DNA from: Takakia lepidozioides | Lineage: Eukaryota > Streptophyta > Takakiopsida > Takakiales > Takakiaceae | NCBI GenBank assembly: GCA_030704615.1 | Contig: CM060731.1 | Coordinates: 76,550,756-76,614,755 of the forward strand | Length of the DNA stretch: 64,000 bases | Direction of reading: 5' to 3' | Part shown: piece by piece, positions 1 to 12,084 of the stretch | How positions within the stretch are numbered: the stretch's first letter is position 1 | Layout: every line of letters begins with the position of its first letter | The notes under the pieces: generated by a model | The model's input: the letters and a program-made list of their open reading frames with translations, nothing else | Databases searched by the model: none | Told to the model about the DNA's origin: nothing | Position numbers and translations under genes: made by a program

Positions 1-689
1 TACAAAGGAAAATTCCTGCCACTTGTAGAGAGAGAGAAGACTCATGCCAAAGCCGGTGTACCTAAGAGCCACTTCGCCTTGCAACTACTATCCCTTTTAG
101 GGGTGGGCCCTACTACCACTTGTATAAGAGGATTAGAAGCTTGGGCAGAAAGAAACTCCACCGAAAGTTTGACATGACAAGTCACATCGACTTAAACCCA
201 ATGGGATGCATGCAGCCTTCATATTAGACTATACACATTTCCTAAATAGGTTGGCCAGATGTCTATGGAGTGTTATAGACATCTTTCGCACGTGCTTTCA
301 AAAGAAAAAAGAAATTTTGGGTTGGATTTATTACAATTATTCTTGTTATTTCTCAAAAGGTGTGGTAGAGGGGGTCAAATTGAACCTGATTCATTAATTA
401 ATTTTTGGGTATTCCGAATAAGGATAAAGGTCCCAAACTTTGGAAAGGGTTATTTTTTAAGGTAAAAAAGGAAGAGCAATGGAGTGGCTAATGGGGAGGG
501 CTGCAAGTGGGTGTTGGAATGGCTAATATATGGGGCTATGTGGAGAGGAGAGCAGAGAAGTAGGATAGGCGTTGGGGTGGCATGGTGAGCCCTCCTTCTA
601 AATCGAAGTAGGATGAGGGTGGCCTCCATTCTAGTACCTAGACTCCATCACCTCTTATAATCGGAGGGGGAGGGCTATGCTACATAGGG
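1..689. other. Unassigned stretch left of a truncated gypsy element
   Basis: I see no supportable gene here. The sequence is AT-rich with scattered stops in all frames. A perfect 9-bp inverted repeat, GATGTCTAT at 258-266 against ATAGACATC at 275-283, could form a small hairpin. The right edge at about 690 is where the decayed RNase H part of the neighbouring Ty3/gypsy pol stops being readable. The stretch may be older retrotransposon or flanking DNA. Confidence 0.4.
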
Positions 690-1830
690 CTTCCCGTCCT
701 GCATGAGTACACCCCCGATTGCGAAGTCCGACGCATCTGTATGAATCTCAAATGGACGGTCGAACTCCGGGATTTCCAGAACTGGAGCTTCCGCCATCCG
801 CTGCTTCAACTCGGCAAAAGCTTGGCCACAAAAGGTGTTCCATACCCAAACTTTCTCACATACTTTCGGTAATAGGAGACAAATCCTAGGAATGATCGCA
901 CTCCCGGGACCGAAGTCGGAGGCTCCTAGTCCAAGATCACCCTCACTTTTCTGTCATCCATTTTTGATCCCATCCTGTGTAATCACATGCCCTAGGAACT
1001 CCACTTTTGTGACCCCGAATTCGCACTTTGAAGCTTTGGCATACAGCTTCCCTTCCCGTAATTTTTTGGAACACCCTTTTGAGGTGCTCCAAGTGTTCTT
1101 CCTTTGTTTTCGAGTACACCAAGATGTCGTCGATATATACGATCACAAAAACATCCAACCACTCCTGGAAAAGGTTGTTCATTAGCGTACTAAAGATCGC
1201 GGGTGCATTGGTGAGCCCAAAAGGCATCACCAAGAACTCATATGAACCATATCTTGTCATGCACGCAGTCTTCTCCTCATTTCCTTCCGCCACTCGGATT
1301 TGATGGTAACCCGAGCGCAAATCGATTCGGCTAAAATACTTTGCTCCTGCTAACCAATCGAAGAGGTCATCGATCTTTGGCAGAGGGTACCGGTTTTTTG
1401 TAGTCACCTTATTCAGAGCCCTGTAATCGACACACATCCGTAGCGGCCCATCTTTCTTGTCTGCGAATAGCACCGGGGCTCCGTAAGGTGACTTACTTGG
1501 CCGGATGTACCCCTTTGACATTAGATCCTTGAGTTGGGCCTTCAACTCGACCAACTCTCTGTGCCTCAACCGGTAGGGCGCCTTGGCAGGCGGCTCCGAT
1601 CCCGGTATCACCTGTATCTTGTGGTCAACTCCTCTTCGCGGTGGCAAGCCGCTTGGTAAATCCTCCGGCATCACATCCTGGTATTTCTCCAAGATCATCT
1701 TGATCCAATCTGGGCTCGGCTCCCCATCGACTTCTCCTTCCACTTGTCTTACGTAAAGCAAAAACTGGGGCTCGTGTGGCTCCTCCACGGCCCACTCATT
1801 TGCTGACAGCAGGTTTATTCGCCCTCCCAC
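690..1830 (-). pseudogene. Ty3/gypsy pol fragment (reverse transcriptase and start of RNase H), decayed
   Basis: Read on the minus strand from 1830, the frame gives the start of a gypsy reverse transcriptase: the [14 protein letters not shown] region, the [11 protein letters not shown] motif, the MPFGLTNAP motif and the catalytic YIDDIL, all intact. After about 1080 a frameshift occurs in the [14 protein letters not shown] region. The following sequence ([36 protein letters not shown]) can still be read by changing frame. The RNase H start (FEIHTDASDFAIGGVL) reads to about 690 and then ends at a stop. Integrase and the 3' LTR are absent. It belongs with the protease and gag pieces just to the right, in the same orientation. 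It is non-functional. Confidence 0.9.
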
Positions 1831-2005
1831 TCGGTTAGGCGTTTCCGATACGTTTTACGCCACCATTCCCACACGGTAGTGTGACTATTCTCTTGCGGCC
1901 ATCTATGACCGCTCCGGATTTGTTCAAAAATGTCATCCCCAAATTGAGATCCACTCCATCGATCTCGCAAATGTTGAAGTTCTCACGTCCCTCCCAACCC
2001 CCGAG

Positions 2006-2395
2006 CTAAAGAAAAACATCGAACGTCAACCTCGTCGCCAGTTGTGGTTGTTCTTTGGCAGAACGCACTTCAATAGAGGCCCCCACATCACTTGTTGGGA
2101 GCCCCAGCTTCCGTGCCGTTGTTAGTGTCATGAAGGAGTACGACGCTCCTATGTCCACCAACAACGACACGTTAGTTCCGAAAATTATCCCACTCACGAA
2201 CATTAACTGACTCCCTTTACGCAAGGGGCCAGTCTCCTGATACAACTCACAAGAGTAGTTGCCTACCTTGCAAGTCTTGGCAACCACCGCACCAGGAGGC
2301 TGATGGAATCTTCGGACAGCTCCGTGGTCGTCCGAGTCATGTTCAATTGTCGGGGTTTTGCGCACTTCTTGGCCATGAGCCCGGACTCCCCGCAA
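2006..2395 (-). pseudogene. Ty3/gypsy aspartic protease fragment
   Basis: The minus-strand frame contains a retropepsin-like segment, MFVSGIIFGTNVSLLVD followed by IGASYSFM. The family active site is normally D-T/S-G; here it reads D-I-G, so the second catalytic-triad residue is changed. The piece lies between gag (2263-3072) and reverse transcriptase (up to 1830), the usual Ty3/gypsy order, and overlaps the end of gag in another frame. Together with the frameshifted pol this marks a dead element. Confidence 0.8.
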
Positions 2396-3070
2396 TTAAA
2401 GCACACTCCATCGAAGGTTGCCTTCTGTCCGCCATAAGCCGCCGCATCTGATTTTCCTTTCGGAGCACCGGGTGCCGCCTTGACGTGTGAAGGCCCTCCC
2501 TTCAATTTCCATGTGTCATTGTCGCCGTGTGGTCTATCCCACTTCTTTTCCGGTTGGAATGAATCTCCCTCCTGCCGGGTCTTCTTGTAGTTCAACTCCG
2601 TACGGCCTTGTTTTTCGCCCCTAGGGACATCCGAGAAACATTCACCCCTTTCAATTGCCTCGTTCAAAGTCTTAGGTGACCTCTCCTCCAACTTCCGCCT
2701 TGCCCATGGAGCCAGTTCCGCCACAAAATTGAAGACCATTTCTGGTTCTGCCATGTCCGCGATTTCGAACAACAGCACATTAAAAGCCTGAACATATCCC
2801 CGAATGTCATCCGTTTTCTTCAAATTCATCATCTTGTCCCGGACGAGCCAAGACGTGATGAGAGACACAAACTGTCTTTTCATAAGTTCCTTGAACCCAC
2901 TCCAGCTCAAGGATTCTGGGTTTGGACCTTGGTCATGAAGGTGTTTCTGCCACCATTGTTGAGCATAGCCCCTCAAATAGGTGGGAGCCACTTCCACCCG
3001 ATCCTCGTCACTCAACTTGGCCGCCCGAAAGTACTGCTCCAGCTCCAACAGCCAGGTATTGTGTGCATTC
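2263..3070 (-). pseudogene. Ty3/gypsy gag, C-terminal part, inverted relative to its LTR
   Basis: The minus-strand frame starts at NAHNTWLLELEQYFRAAK, typical of the retrotransposon gag domain, and continues through QQWWQKH and the WSGFKELMKRQF region. It ends with a zinc knuckle, CFNCGESGLMAKKC, whose usual histidine (C-x2-C-x4-H-x4-C) is a leucine, so the knuckle is broken. The start is abrupt. The residues normally preceding it (ending FEGVR) are found on the opposite strand at 4221-4245, downstream of a plus-strand LTR. The two halves meet at the same codon of gag, so this looks like one rearranged element rather than two unrelated ones. Confidence 0.85.
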
Positions 3071-3116
3071 ATATATTGGCAATTAGTAATGTCATCAACT
3101 CAATTAACTTATAGAT

Positions 3117-3840
3117 TGTCGCGGCCATTTGCTTTGAGGGGCAGGGGGTCGGGACACAAAGGATCTGCCCCTGTGGTGGGGGCAGTGGCAACAATAGGTT
3201 CGGGGGCTGAAGCACCCTTGAGTGCCCAAGGCACTCAAGGAGGCGGAGGCGCTCACTAGGTGGAGCCCCGCACACCGGGTTGCGGTGGGGGTGGTTCCAC
3301 GAGGGGTGGTGGTAGCTTAGTGGGTCTTAGTGGGGTGGCATAGGACTCACCATGGGGCGGAGACCTTGTGGTGGGAGTCGTGGGGAGTTTTGGGACTCAT
3401 CACGGTCCAATGGGGCCGTGGTGGGTGGGCCAAGACTCACCGCGACTCATCACCGAGAATTGAGGGTCTTCGTGGTGGTTCGCCATAAAATGACTGGGTT
3501 GTTTGTGAAACCTCCGCGGACAGTCACAAAAGGATATATAAGGAGTAGTAACCCCGAAAACGGTGCAAGCCCGTTGGTGACCAAAAACTAGTGAGTAAGC
3601 GTGGGAGCCGGAAAGCGACCAAGATGTGGGGAGCTGTTCCGGACTGCCAACAACCAAAGGGAATTTCCACTAGGCCCGAGTGAGCGAGGGTCTTGTGGAG
3701 GAACAAAAGAGGACCGTTATGTCCCAGTGAGCAGCCGATGCTCCGAGTTGGCCCGGTGGCCAGTTTTGGGAGTTAGGCGCGCGCATCAAAGTGAGTAACT
3801 ATGACTTGAAGGGGAGCTTACCAAAGTGAGGTGCGCGACA
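3117..3840 (+). mobile_element. Ty3/gypsy long terminal repeat (single LTR, 724 bp)
   Basis: The LTR begins TGTCGCG (3117-3123) and ends CGCGACA (3834-3840), a perfect 7-bp inverted repeat with the usual TG...CA ends. A tRNA-Met-type primer binding site follows two bases later. No second copy of this LTR is visible in the window, so the element has lost its other end. The 44 bp between this LTR and the inverted gag half (3073-3116) match neither part and may be filler DNA. Confidence 0.85.
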
Positions 3841-3842
3841 TT

Positions 3843-3854
3843 TGGTATCAGAGC
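3843..3854 (+). promoter_or_regulatory. Primer binding site of the gypsy element
   Basis: TGGTATCAGAGC sits two bases after the LTR end. This is the standard plant retrotransposon site for an initiator tRNA-Met primer, and it fixes the element's orientation as plus. Confidence 0.9.
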
Positions 3855-3855
3855 T

Positions 3856-4248
3856 TAGAGTTCAGTACGCGATCGTCCTTGAGATCGGCCTCATCTTGGG
3901 GTCGGGCAAGACAAAGCGAAAGCGGAACGACCCGAAAGATGATGATCCTTGTGAGCCCGGTGGGGGCGACGTATCACTGAAGCGGCAATTGGAAGAGACG
4001 ATTCATGCTTCTGAGAGCGAGGTTGCTCAAGAACGGGAGGAATTTTGGGAGTCGGAGCCCGATGACCTCTCGGAGGCTCCGCTAGACCAACATATGTCTC
4101 TCATGCCAGCAATTTTTTGGGAAGGGTTGTTGGCGCAGTTTAGCGGAACGTTGAAAGACGTGTTGAGGGCGGCTAATGTCACTTCCACTAAGGCAAAGTT
4201 TAAAGTGAAGCCTAAGGAATCCGACACCTTCGAGGGCGTCCGGAAGAA
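3856..4248 (+). pseudogene. Ty3/gypsy gag, N-terminal part
   Basis: After the primer binding site an open frame runs without a stop to 4252. It is charged and low in complexity (KTKRKRNDPKDDD, then an E/S-rich stretch) and ends VKPKESDTFEGVR, the conserved lead-in to the gag domain. In related elements the next residues are of the type NAHNTWLLELEQYF, which here lie inverted at 3070 and below. The match breaks at about 4245 and different sequence follows. Confidence 0.75.
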
Positions 4249-4930
4249 GTGAAGCACAAGATACAGATCACCAGTAAGAAATCTGGTAGGCTACTTGCTA
4301 CACGGAGACCTCGTGGAGTCAGAGAGTATGACTGGAGGGGAGGGCTTGATAAGGAGCATGAAGCTACTCTGTTTGCTGCACACCCAGAGTGGGAGCACGT
4401 TGCAAAAATGCAACTGGGAGGCCTGAGTTGCTTTAAAGGTATATGTTGTGGTGCAGTAACAGCAACACCAATTGAGGGGGAAACAAGCAGTTACCCACCA
4501 CATTTCTATGAAGAAAGAGAGGGAGAAATAGAAATCCTAGAGAGACCAACCACTGTGAGTTTACAAGATGAAGTAGTGGCTGGATGGACAATCACAGCTG
4601 AAAAGCAGGTGAGAGAAGTAAATGTGGGAACTGAGAAGGAACCAAGAATGGTGAAAGTTGGGGTTGACTTGGAGCCAGAATTCTTTGAGGAAGCTAAGAG
4701 CTTGTTTATCAAATACATAGATATATTTGCTTGGAGCTATGAAGATCTGAAAGGGATACCACCTGAGATCTGCCAGCATAAGATTGAACTGGAACCAAGG
4801 TCAGTACCAATCAAACAGGCAAAATACAGGATGAATCCCAACTATGCATAGAAGGATGGTGAAGAGATTAAAAAGTTGGCTGAGGCTAAGTTCATATACC
4901 CAATTGAGTATACAACTTGGCTATCACCCT
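4249..4930 (+). pseudogene. Second Ty3/gypsy pol fragment (region before and start of reverse transcriptase)
   Basis: The frame from 4249 to 4851 contains the linker and N-terminal reverse-transcriptase region of another gypsy lineage: FEEAKSLFIKYIDIFAWSY, DLKGIPPEICQHKIEL, then VPIKQAKYRMNP. After a stop at 4849 the same frame continues as KDGEEIKKLAEAKFIYPIEY and TTWLSP before homology ends near 4930. Catalytic motifs are missing. It starts exactly where the plus-strand gag half breaks off, so it was joined there by insertion or break repair. Confidence 0.8.
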
Positions 4931-7900
4931 CTTGTGATTTACAGAGAGCTTCCCATTGGTGTGTTCGATTATGTGCTAGTATCATATAATGTACCATCTT
5001 ATATATGATCAAACTGCATAAACCCCAATGCTATGCATTGGTCTCATATTGCAGTAGGACGTTATCTTCTAATTGAGACTCCATATGTATTATCTAGTGC
5101 TTTCAAATAACTACCTACAAACCTAAACCCTTAAAACTCTTAATTTGATCACAAACATACACCATCACCATATCCATCTATGCCAAATGGTCCCTCATGC
5201 CTCAACACAAAAAATAAACCTAGCCACTACATTTCTTTTGGCACAATATTAATACACACATGATTAACAAAATTCCTATGCATAACAAAATAGACCCTTG
5301 TGATCCAAAATTGTTTTTTGGAAAGGTTGAGAAGACAAGTATGACACTAACATCATGATAGATTCACAAGACATGTGTGGCACTCACATAGAAATTGTGG
5401 AGTCACATGCACATCAAAGATCTCACTATGGCGGCAACTCTCCAACAACCCGTATTTGCAGTCACATTCACAAAGCACCTCCTTAATTGTGGCCTCTCTC
5501 CACTCTCCACTCAGTGTTTTTTTTAAGAAATTTGGAAAATAGCACGAGTGGCTACGAGTTTTGCAGGAAATAGCCATTTATTCTGTTCATCCACTGTAAT
5601 TCATCCACCTATGTGCCATCATCCATATATATCATCCATATTTGGCAAATTCATCCATAATTTATTTTTTATTTGGAGAAATTTGGCGATTTCATCCATG
5701 AAAAAACAGTGGATTGCGACAGAATATTTTATTTTATTTTTTGATGTCGAAATCTGGCGATTATTCGCCACTAAAAGAATGGCTGTCTCCACTTTCCACT
5801 CTCGTCTTGTAGCCCACACTTCATCATGCCCGTGGAGCTTCTCCTGAGCTATCAACAATTCTCTATTCTTGACACCATCGAGTTCCCTAGCGGCCCCCCA
5901 AACCCTAACAGGCGGCGGGCTGGGTTCTCATTTCCACGCCCCCTACCAGAGCTCTTATGTTTGGGTATCATGTTAATATGCACATATAGACATTATGGAT
6001 TATTCAAATGGCCATTTCAATATTGAATTTGAATTTGAATACTAGTACCATTTTTATTTAAATTTTTTTAATACCATATCCAAGTTCATATTTCTAGGTT
6101 ATTGACATTCAGATACCATTCCTCATATCCGGATTGATTTTTTTCTTAAACCACTCTATGCCTACCAGATTCATACTTGAAAAAATCAGGGGCTGCATTA
6201 TTGGAAAACCTACCTGCCTTAAGAAAATTCAGCACTGCATACCAGGACCCTTATGGTATTTCCAATTCAAGATACCATACCAACACTCCTATGAAACTAG
6301 TTTGACTCCAGTTTTGGTGAAGAAACTAGTTTGATACTATGTATTTTCCCTTTGGATTAGTTTAATCCCCAGTTTTGTAACTCAAAACTGGGCAGGGCCT
6401 ATTTTTGTAAAACTCTGGTACTCTGACACTCACACAAACTCTTTATGGATACCTTTAATGTTTGTCTGAATTTGGCGTCTTGTGTGAGATTCCAAGACTA
6501 CATGGCAGCAGGAGAGGAGAATGAGGAGCGATGATGCAAAGCTTAATGAAGGGACTGGAAGCTGTCAGATCTGTGGCTACATGCAAAAAGGACGAGATGA
6601 CGACTGTTCTTTTGCCTTCCGATATATAACAGATCCCAATCATGAAATACACTTGGTACAAGGCATCTAGCATGCTGTCTCAACTAGGCTGTCTATTTCC
6701 ATGGGCCCACTTAGCTATTCATGCCCCTTGAAAGTGGCGATTGCATGGGGGCCTCGCTCAGTTTTTGAACAATTGTGGGTACATATTAGGGAGAGAACAA
6801 TTTCTTGCATGGCACTGTGGTTCTCTGAGGCACATCCACTTGGTAGGTACACATTCTTAGCATGTTTTGCGCGCAAATCAAAGTTGCTCACTGGTCCCGT
6901 TATCGAACTGAGATGATCTTGAGAGATTCGGGCAGCTATCATTTGCGACTCTTTTGTCCCACATGAGCGTCGGAACTAGGTTAGGTTGTGGGTTGAGAGA
7001 TACCACTTTACACTTTATACTTTATACACACATTTTGAGATTCAAACTAGAGTTTTGAGAACTCAAAAATGGCGTCTCAGTTGGATCGTCCACTGGTTTG
7101 CTGAATCATTGTAAATATCTTTCACTTACAAGCTGTTTAGATGCTATGGGGTTGAGCAAACTGCATTAGACGTATGTACTAGATATGCATTGGACATATA
7201 CTGGAAATGTGGTTCTTAGTACTTATAGGTAAGATTGTTGAATAGAGATAGAGAAGATGCAGCCGGCTCGTTCTCCCTTTGTGGGGTGGGCCCTATACTT
7301 TTGGATAATCCCTTGTTTTTGCATTCTTGAAGAGATAGGTGCAGGTGGTAGGTGTAGAGTCTGGTGGACACCAACTCAACTGCAAGTTCTTTTCGACCGC
7401 CAACAGATCTGACACTAGGTACTGGTAGAAGGGGCGCGCATGATGATCCCTATTAAGTCAGGCGACTGCTCAGGATGGGGCCCATACATGAGGTACTACG
7501 CTCCAATTTGCGATACCATGTCTTTCCAGCTGCTGATTTGACAATTAACTGCAACTGATTTTGATTTAACTCTCGATCTCTTGAAACCATTGTTATGTAA
7601 AGCTGTTGATGTTGCTGTCGAAGAAGCCACGTGAGGGAGCCCATCGTGCATATATATCTAGCACCGAATCGGCAAGCAGTGGGTGACCTGGGAAAACCAT
7701 TGGAGATGTACTGGTTATTGGCCATGTCTACTAATTTGCTGCGGCTGCCAACGATTCCTAGCTCCCTGCATGGGTCGAACTCTCAGATGCTGAGTTACCC
7801 TTCAACTTGACGGAACTGTTGGAACTGCCCACATATACCGTCTAAACGGAAATTTGATGAGAGTTCATGATGCACTGGAATGACATTCTTACGGTGAGAT

Positions 7901-8426
7901 TTGAGTTATGTTTGCGGATCAGTTGCCTTCTAATAATCAGACTGGAACCGACATGGCTTTTGTCGACCTCGACAATAAAGCTAGTCATTCTGTCCCAGCT
8001 GGGCCGTGCAAGGCCACATGAGGAAGCGTTGTCTTTCGAGCATTCCCCTAGCGCATCAGAGTCTTGTAGGAGATCTGAGGCATTATCATACCGCGGAACA
8101 GGCCCCACACCCGCCATTATTTGCAGGCAGAAAGTCCGGGCCCTGACGGGTTTGTGCCTTCAAGGCACCCAGGGCTTACCAACAGCGTACGCGTATTTCA
8201 ACCCGTGATGATTCTATGGACAAAACGCATTGTTTTCTGCAAAGGCAATGATAAAAAAGTGCCTGTCACACTGATGTGTTAAAAATGATGAAAGTGGGGG
8301 AAGGCAAACGGAAGGTACAAATTAATAGTAATTACTAGTAATCTTCCTAACTAAGTCCACGGGGCTCCCAAGTCACTGCCAGCTGCCCTTCTTTTTTCCA
8401 AACCCTAAACCTATCCCACTTTTCTG
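4931..8426. other. Non-coding stretch, AT-rich, with short ATACC/GGTAT and TCATCC motifs
   Basis: No frame here resembles a known protein. At 5,590-5,720 there is a run of TCATCC/TTCATCCA motifs like those at 19,690-19,740 and 23,280-23,380. At 6,045-6,350 the words ATACC and GGTAT occur many times in both orientations, as in the foldback element at 8,732-9,234. The rest (6,400-8,400) is unassigned intergenic DNA. Confidence 0.4.
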
Positions 8427-8600
8427 TATGTAGCCTAGTGGTAATGGGCACATACCACCTCGGAAGTGGTTGTGGGTTCAATCCACCCTTGGTGTCACAA
8501 AGGTGTCCACCTTCCTAGCGGAAGGCAGTAACCCTTGGGGGGTGAAAAGACACCATAATTTACGCTTCCTTGGGGAGACATCAAATATTAAATATTAAAT
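8427..8600 (+). mobile_element. tRNA-derived SINE, copy 1
   Basis: The 5' part carries an RNA polymerase III internal promoter: an A-box-like TAGCCTAGTGG (8431-8441) and a B-box-like GGTTCAATCC (8475-8484), 33 bases apart. The flanks do not form a tRNA cloverleaf. The following body (GTGTCACAAAGGTGTCC, then ACACCATAATTTACGCTTCC) is repeated almost word for word in reverse orientation at 28,428-28,582. The tail is AT-rich (ATTAAATATTAAAT). Two full copies with tRNA-like heads and a shared non-tRNA body define a SINE family. Confidence 0.8.
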
Positions 8601-8731
8601 TATTATCACCGTGGGTAAGCTGGCTTCGAGGGTGGGACGAACAAGGGAAGACCCATGTAATCAACTTTCGTATCTATTTCGGTCCCAAAGGTTATAAACA
8701 CAAGATGACATCCAAGTTGAGAGGTACAAGC

Positions 8732-9234
8732 CAGTGTTGGACTGGTATCAAGTTTTTTACATACCAGTCTGGTCCTTGGTACCAGGCGTATCACAAAGTT
8801 TTCATACCAGTCTGGTCTATATAATGGTGGATGTACTTTTTCCAGATACTGGTATGAGTATGAGTATCATGACCACAATACCAGCTGGTATGAGGTATCA
8901 ACTCTGGTATCATCCTTTATGTGTATTTTATTTAGTTTCACTTGATATTTTCTATTTGATAACTTGTAATTCAAAGATGGCTTTAGAAGTAAATATACAT
9001 AAATACAAATGTATAGCCAAATGTACACATAAATTAATATGGTACACATACCAGAGTAAATGAGGTAGACTGCGGGGGAGTACTGGTATTGTGGCTGGTA
9101 TGAAAAAACTGATACCAGCCTGGTCTGGTACATGACCAAGTATACTCCATATACCAGACTGGTCTGGTATCTAATTCCAGTGCATATACAAGTACTTTAT
9201 ACCAGTCCTTCACCTATATACCAGTCCAACACTG
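8732..9234. repeat. Foldback repeat rich in ACCAGTCTGGT words
   Basis: The outer ends are a perfect 17-bp inverted repeat: CAGTGTTGGACTGGTAT at 8732-8748 against its reverse complement at 9218-9234. Inside, ACCAGTCTGGT-type palindromic words recur close to both ends (8762-8820 and 9090-9215), so most of the length could fold back. The middle (8900-9050) is AT-rich and non-coding. It looks like a non-autonomous foldback element or MITE; I could not fix a target-site duplication. Confidence 0.7.
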
Positions 9235-9331
9235 GTACAAGCTTAAGTTAGGGCTGTCTTTGAAGGTGATAATTTGTTGATAGGTAATGGATTATGAGGG
9301 GCAATTTTCCTCATTTTCAAAATAAATACAT

Positions 9332-9420
9332 TACGCCTCCCAAAGAAAGCGTTTACTATGGTGTCTTCATCACTATGGTGTCTTCATCCACGCAGTTACT
9401 TGCTGCAAGGTGGACACTTT
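9332..9420 (-). mobile_element. SINE fragment (3' part, degraded)
   Basis: ACGCCTCCC, then GCGT...ATGGTGTCT, then TGC...AGGTGGACACTTT follow the same order as the 3' body of the SINE copy at 28,428-28,510, in the same minus orientation. A short duplication of the ATGGTGTCTTC word sits inside. The tRNA-like head is missing. Confidence 0.5.
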
Positions 9421-10284
9421 AAACCCTAGATTACTAGGTTATGTACACGCTAGGCACAATCTCCAAACTCGGATATATGCTCTAGTGCTCCCCAGTCTCA
9501 CACCAAGTTTTCAAGTTCCCAAATATAGTTTTGCAACTATAGCTACCCAATTTGTGAGAGGGGTTTCTCAAAACAAAATGCTATCAAAAAACCATTTTCA
9601 ATCTTGCTTGAAGTTGGATGCTTTGATGCAAATGTCATTATCTGGGATGAGAGCTTCGGTCGAAATGTGCAACAACACAAGAGAAACCGAAGGGTTCTTA
9701 CTTTGGACTAATTGTCCGAATTTTAAACTTATTTCTATGATATGGTTGCGTGAAAGGTAAAAGCATGAAAACATAAAGGTGAGAGCATTTTCTCAAAGTT
9801 GTCTATCACAATGAAAGTTAAAATGAATGAATGCGATCCACCTTCTTCCCCAACAACATGGTGGCACCAATGGCTTCATGCTACCAGCCAGTTCCACTTT
9901 CTGTCACTCTAAAATACACCAGAATTAAAAAGCAGCTCTTTGTGGTGGGTACACTAGGGCACTGGAAAGAGAAGGAACCGGGGCAAATGTTTAGCTAGTA
10001 CTAGTACTTGGCCTGTTCCTTCATCCTCTTCTAATTCGCCAGAATCAGCAAGCAAAATCCACTATGGTGCATGATGCTACAATACTAAATATGGATGTTT
10101 GCAGTACTTGGGCCATCATGCATGGGTTGAGTTGGCATCCATACAACAATTTGCTCACAGAACAGTCATGGACTTGTTGTGGTAGTGCACCCAAAGGTTA
10201 TTAATGGGACGGAGAGGTGTGTCCCAGGAACTGTGTTGATTGGCCCAAGATCAATAGCCACCAGACAATCTTCTCAGCTCAGTA
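9421..10284. other. Non-coding stretch beyond the truncated end of the PPR pseudogene
   Basis: I see no gene. In the intact neighbour the DYW domain would lie beyond the corresponding point, but no DYW-like sequence can be read here, so the pseudogene has lost that end. Confidence 0.4.
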
Positions 10285-11640
10285 TGTAATTCCTCAATTT
10301 TGTGGATTATAATTGTCACAGGAAATGAAGGTCAGCATCCCACTGCCGATCTCAATCCAGCCTCGACCTGGCTCCTTTCTGGCCTCATCGTCGATCTCAC
10401 CTTTGCAGTATCATTCCACCTGCCAGCTGCAGCATCGACATTTGGACACTACATGTTCCAGCCTCCTGTACATCCTACTTGAGAATAGACGTTCTGCCAC
10501 CTCCACATTGCCATGAATTCCGCAGGCAAGGCTTCCACACAGAAGCACTGGGTTTCATTGGCATTTTCTTAACAAAGTTCTCTGCCTCCTTCAATCGCCC
10601 CACATGGCCAAGAAGGTTCACCACGCAGCTGAAGTCATCCACTGTAGAAGTGAGGCCATCATCTTGACTTAGGGAATCGAAGCGCTCCCATGGCTACATG
10701 CAGAGAGAACCCATGATACAAGCCTCCCTTTTGCAATCCTTCAAACAGCTGACAGGCCACCATGCTGGGCAAATCCTGCAATCATCCCATTCATCTCATT
10801 CAGCCATTTCGTTAAACACTCCTTTGCATCCTAGATGCTACCGCACTTGGCCATGAGTAAGAAGATGAGATGTGACAATTCCAGCTTTCAGAATATCACC
10901 CTGGACCCTCTGGGTTGCCAGGTTTGCACACACCCTTACAATGCAAACTAAAGTGAATCAGAGGTGCTTCAGCCTTTCCTGCATCATTTTCTCAAAAGTC
11001 TCCATCCTGCACCCATGCTGGGAAATATCCTGCAATCATTGCATTCCAGGACAACACATCTTGTTCAGTCATTGTCAAACACTCCCCATACTCCCGCATT
11101 GGCATACATATTCACAAGGGTATTGTTCAGAAACATATGGGGTACAACAGCAGCCTCGTGATGTCACCATGGACCTCCTTGCGCTGCCAGACCGGAACAA
11201 GCCTTGAGAACACAAACAAACAAGACCTGGTATGGCTTCACCCCTTTCTGCACCATTTGCTCATAGGTCTCCACAGCCACAATCCCACACCCACCTGGGT
11301 GTATCCTGCGATCATCGTACCACATCAACTTCAGCCATATAACACTACCTTTGAATCCTTGACGCTACCGCATTTGGCATACATATCCAAGAGGAAGTTT
11401 TGAGAATCATATTTGGTACAATTCCACCTATCATGATGTCACCATCAACTCTTTGCCCTTTTTGAGCCCTGCCAGGCTCGCACACATGTTGGGAATCGCC
11501 CCTTCCTATACCATCTCATCATAGGTCTCCAAGGCTTATTTACCACACCCATGCTTGGTATATCTTGCAATCATTTTAGTCCACGAAAAGATATTTCACT
11601 GGGTGTGCATCCAATAAACATTGACCTACATGTTGAGCAC
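10285..11640 (-). pseudogene. PPR gene relic, duplicate of the adjacent PPR-DYW gene
   Basis: The DNA is clearly similar to the intact gene to its right. CCTGCCAGCTGCAGCAT, ACACAGAAGC, TTGGCATTTT and GGCCAAGAAGGT appear in the same order at 10,410-10,620 and at 12,548-12,770 of the intact gene (its E/E+ region). Upstream, three or four degraded PPR triplets are visible from the repeated minus-strand 'CGCACTTGGC/CGCATTTGGCATACAT' words near 10,840, 11,095 and 11,370. Stops and frameshifts are frequent, and the DYW domain is missing. It was probably a tandem duplicate that decayed. Confidence 0.8.
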
Positions 11641-12084
11641 TTATGCAAGAGTCTTGCCATCCATGCTCCACTGTTGAGCTTTGTGCCAGAAACTACACGA
11701 GCATCAAAGGTTTCTTTGTGAAGGAGTGCTACTTTAGCTTTCAGCAACATCCATGCGAGTCAGTCTGGGCTCCAGCTGATCCAAGACGATGAGGAATGTG
11801 GAAACATGTCACAAAATCAAAGATACTGAATCTGTACAAGTAAGCAGTCTAGACCCTTCTTCAGGTTTAGCTGCAACCTGTCGACATGGGCTTTTGGCTG
11901 GCCAAGCAGCAAAAGTTCTGCTGGATTTGGCATCCAGAAGAATTCTTTTCTTTCTATGTCAAGGTCTTTGTCACATCCGATCTCACAATTCGCTTGTTTG
12001 AGCTTGACACTTTGCTCACAAAATCACAGAAGATAAACTTGCTGCCCAGAAGCAGCGCACTTTCTTTCAGGCATGCTTCTTGTT

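Noticed and set aside
3073-3116. Clean autointegration junction at the gypsy LTR
   Set aside because: Simple autointegration would join the LTR end directly to gag, and the reverse complement of the other LTR end should follow 4,245; a 44-bp filler and a different element are found instead.
8431-8484. Possible tRNA gene on the plus strand
   Set aside because: The A and B boxes are present but the arms do not pair into a cloverleaf, and the same unit with a longer body is repeated at 28,428; it is a SINE head.
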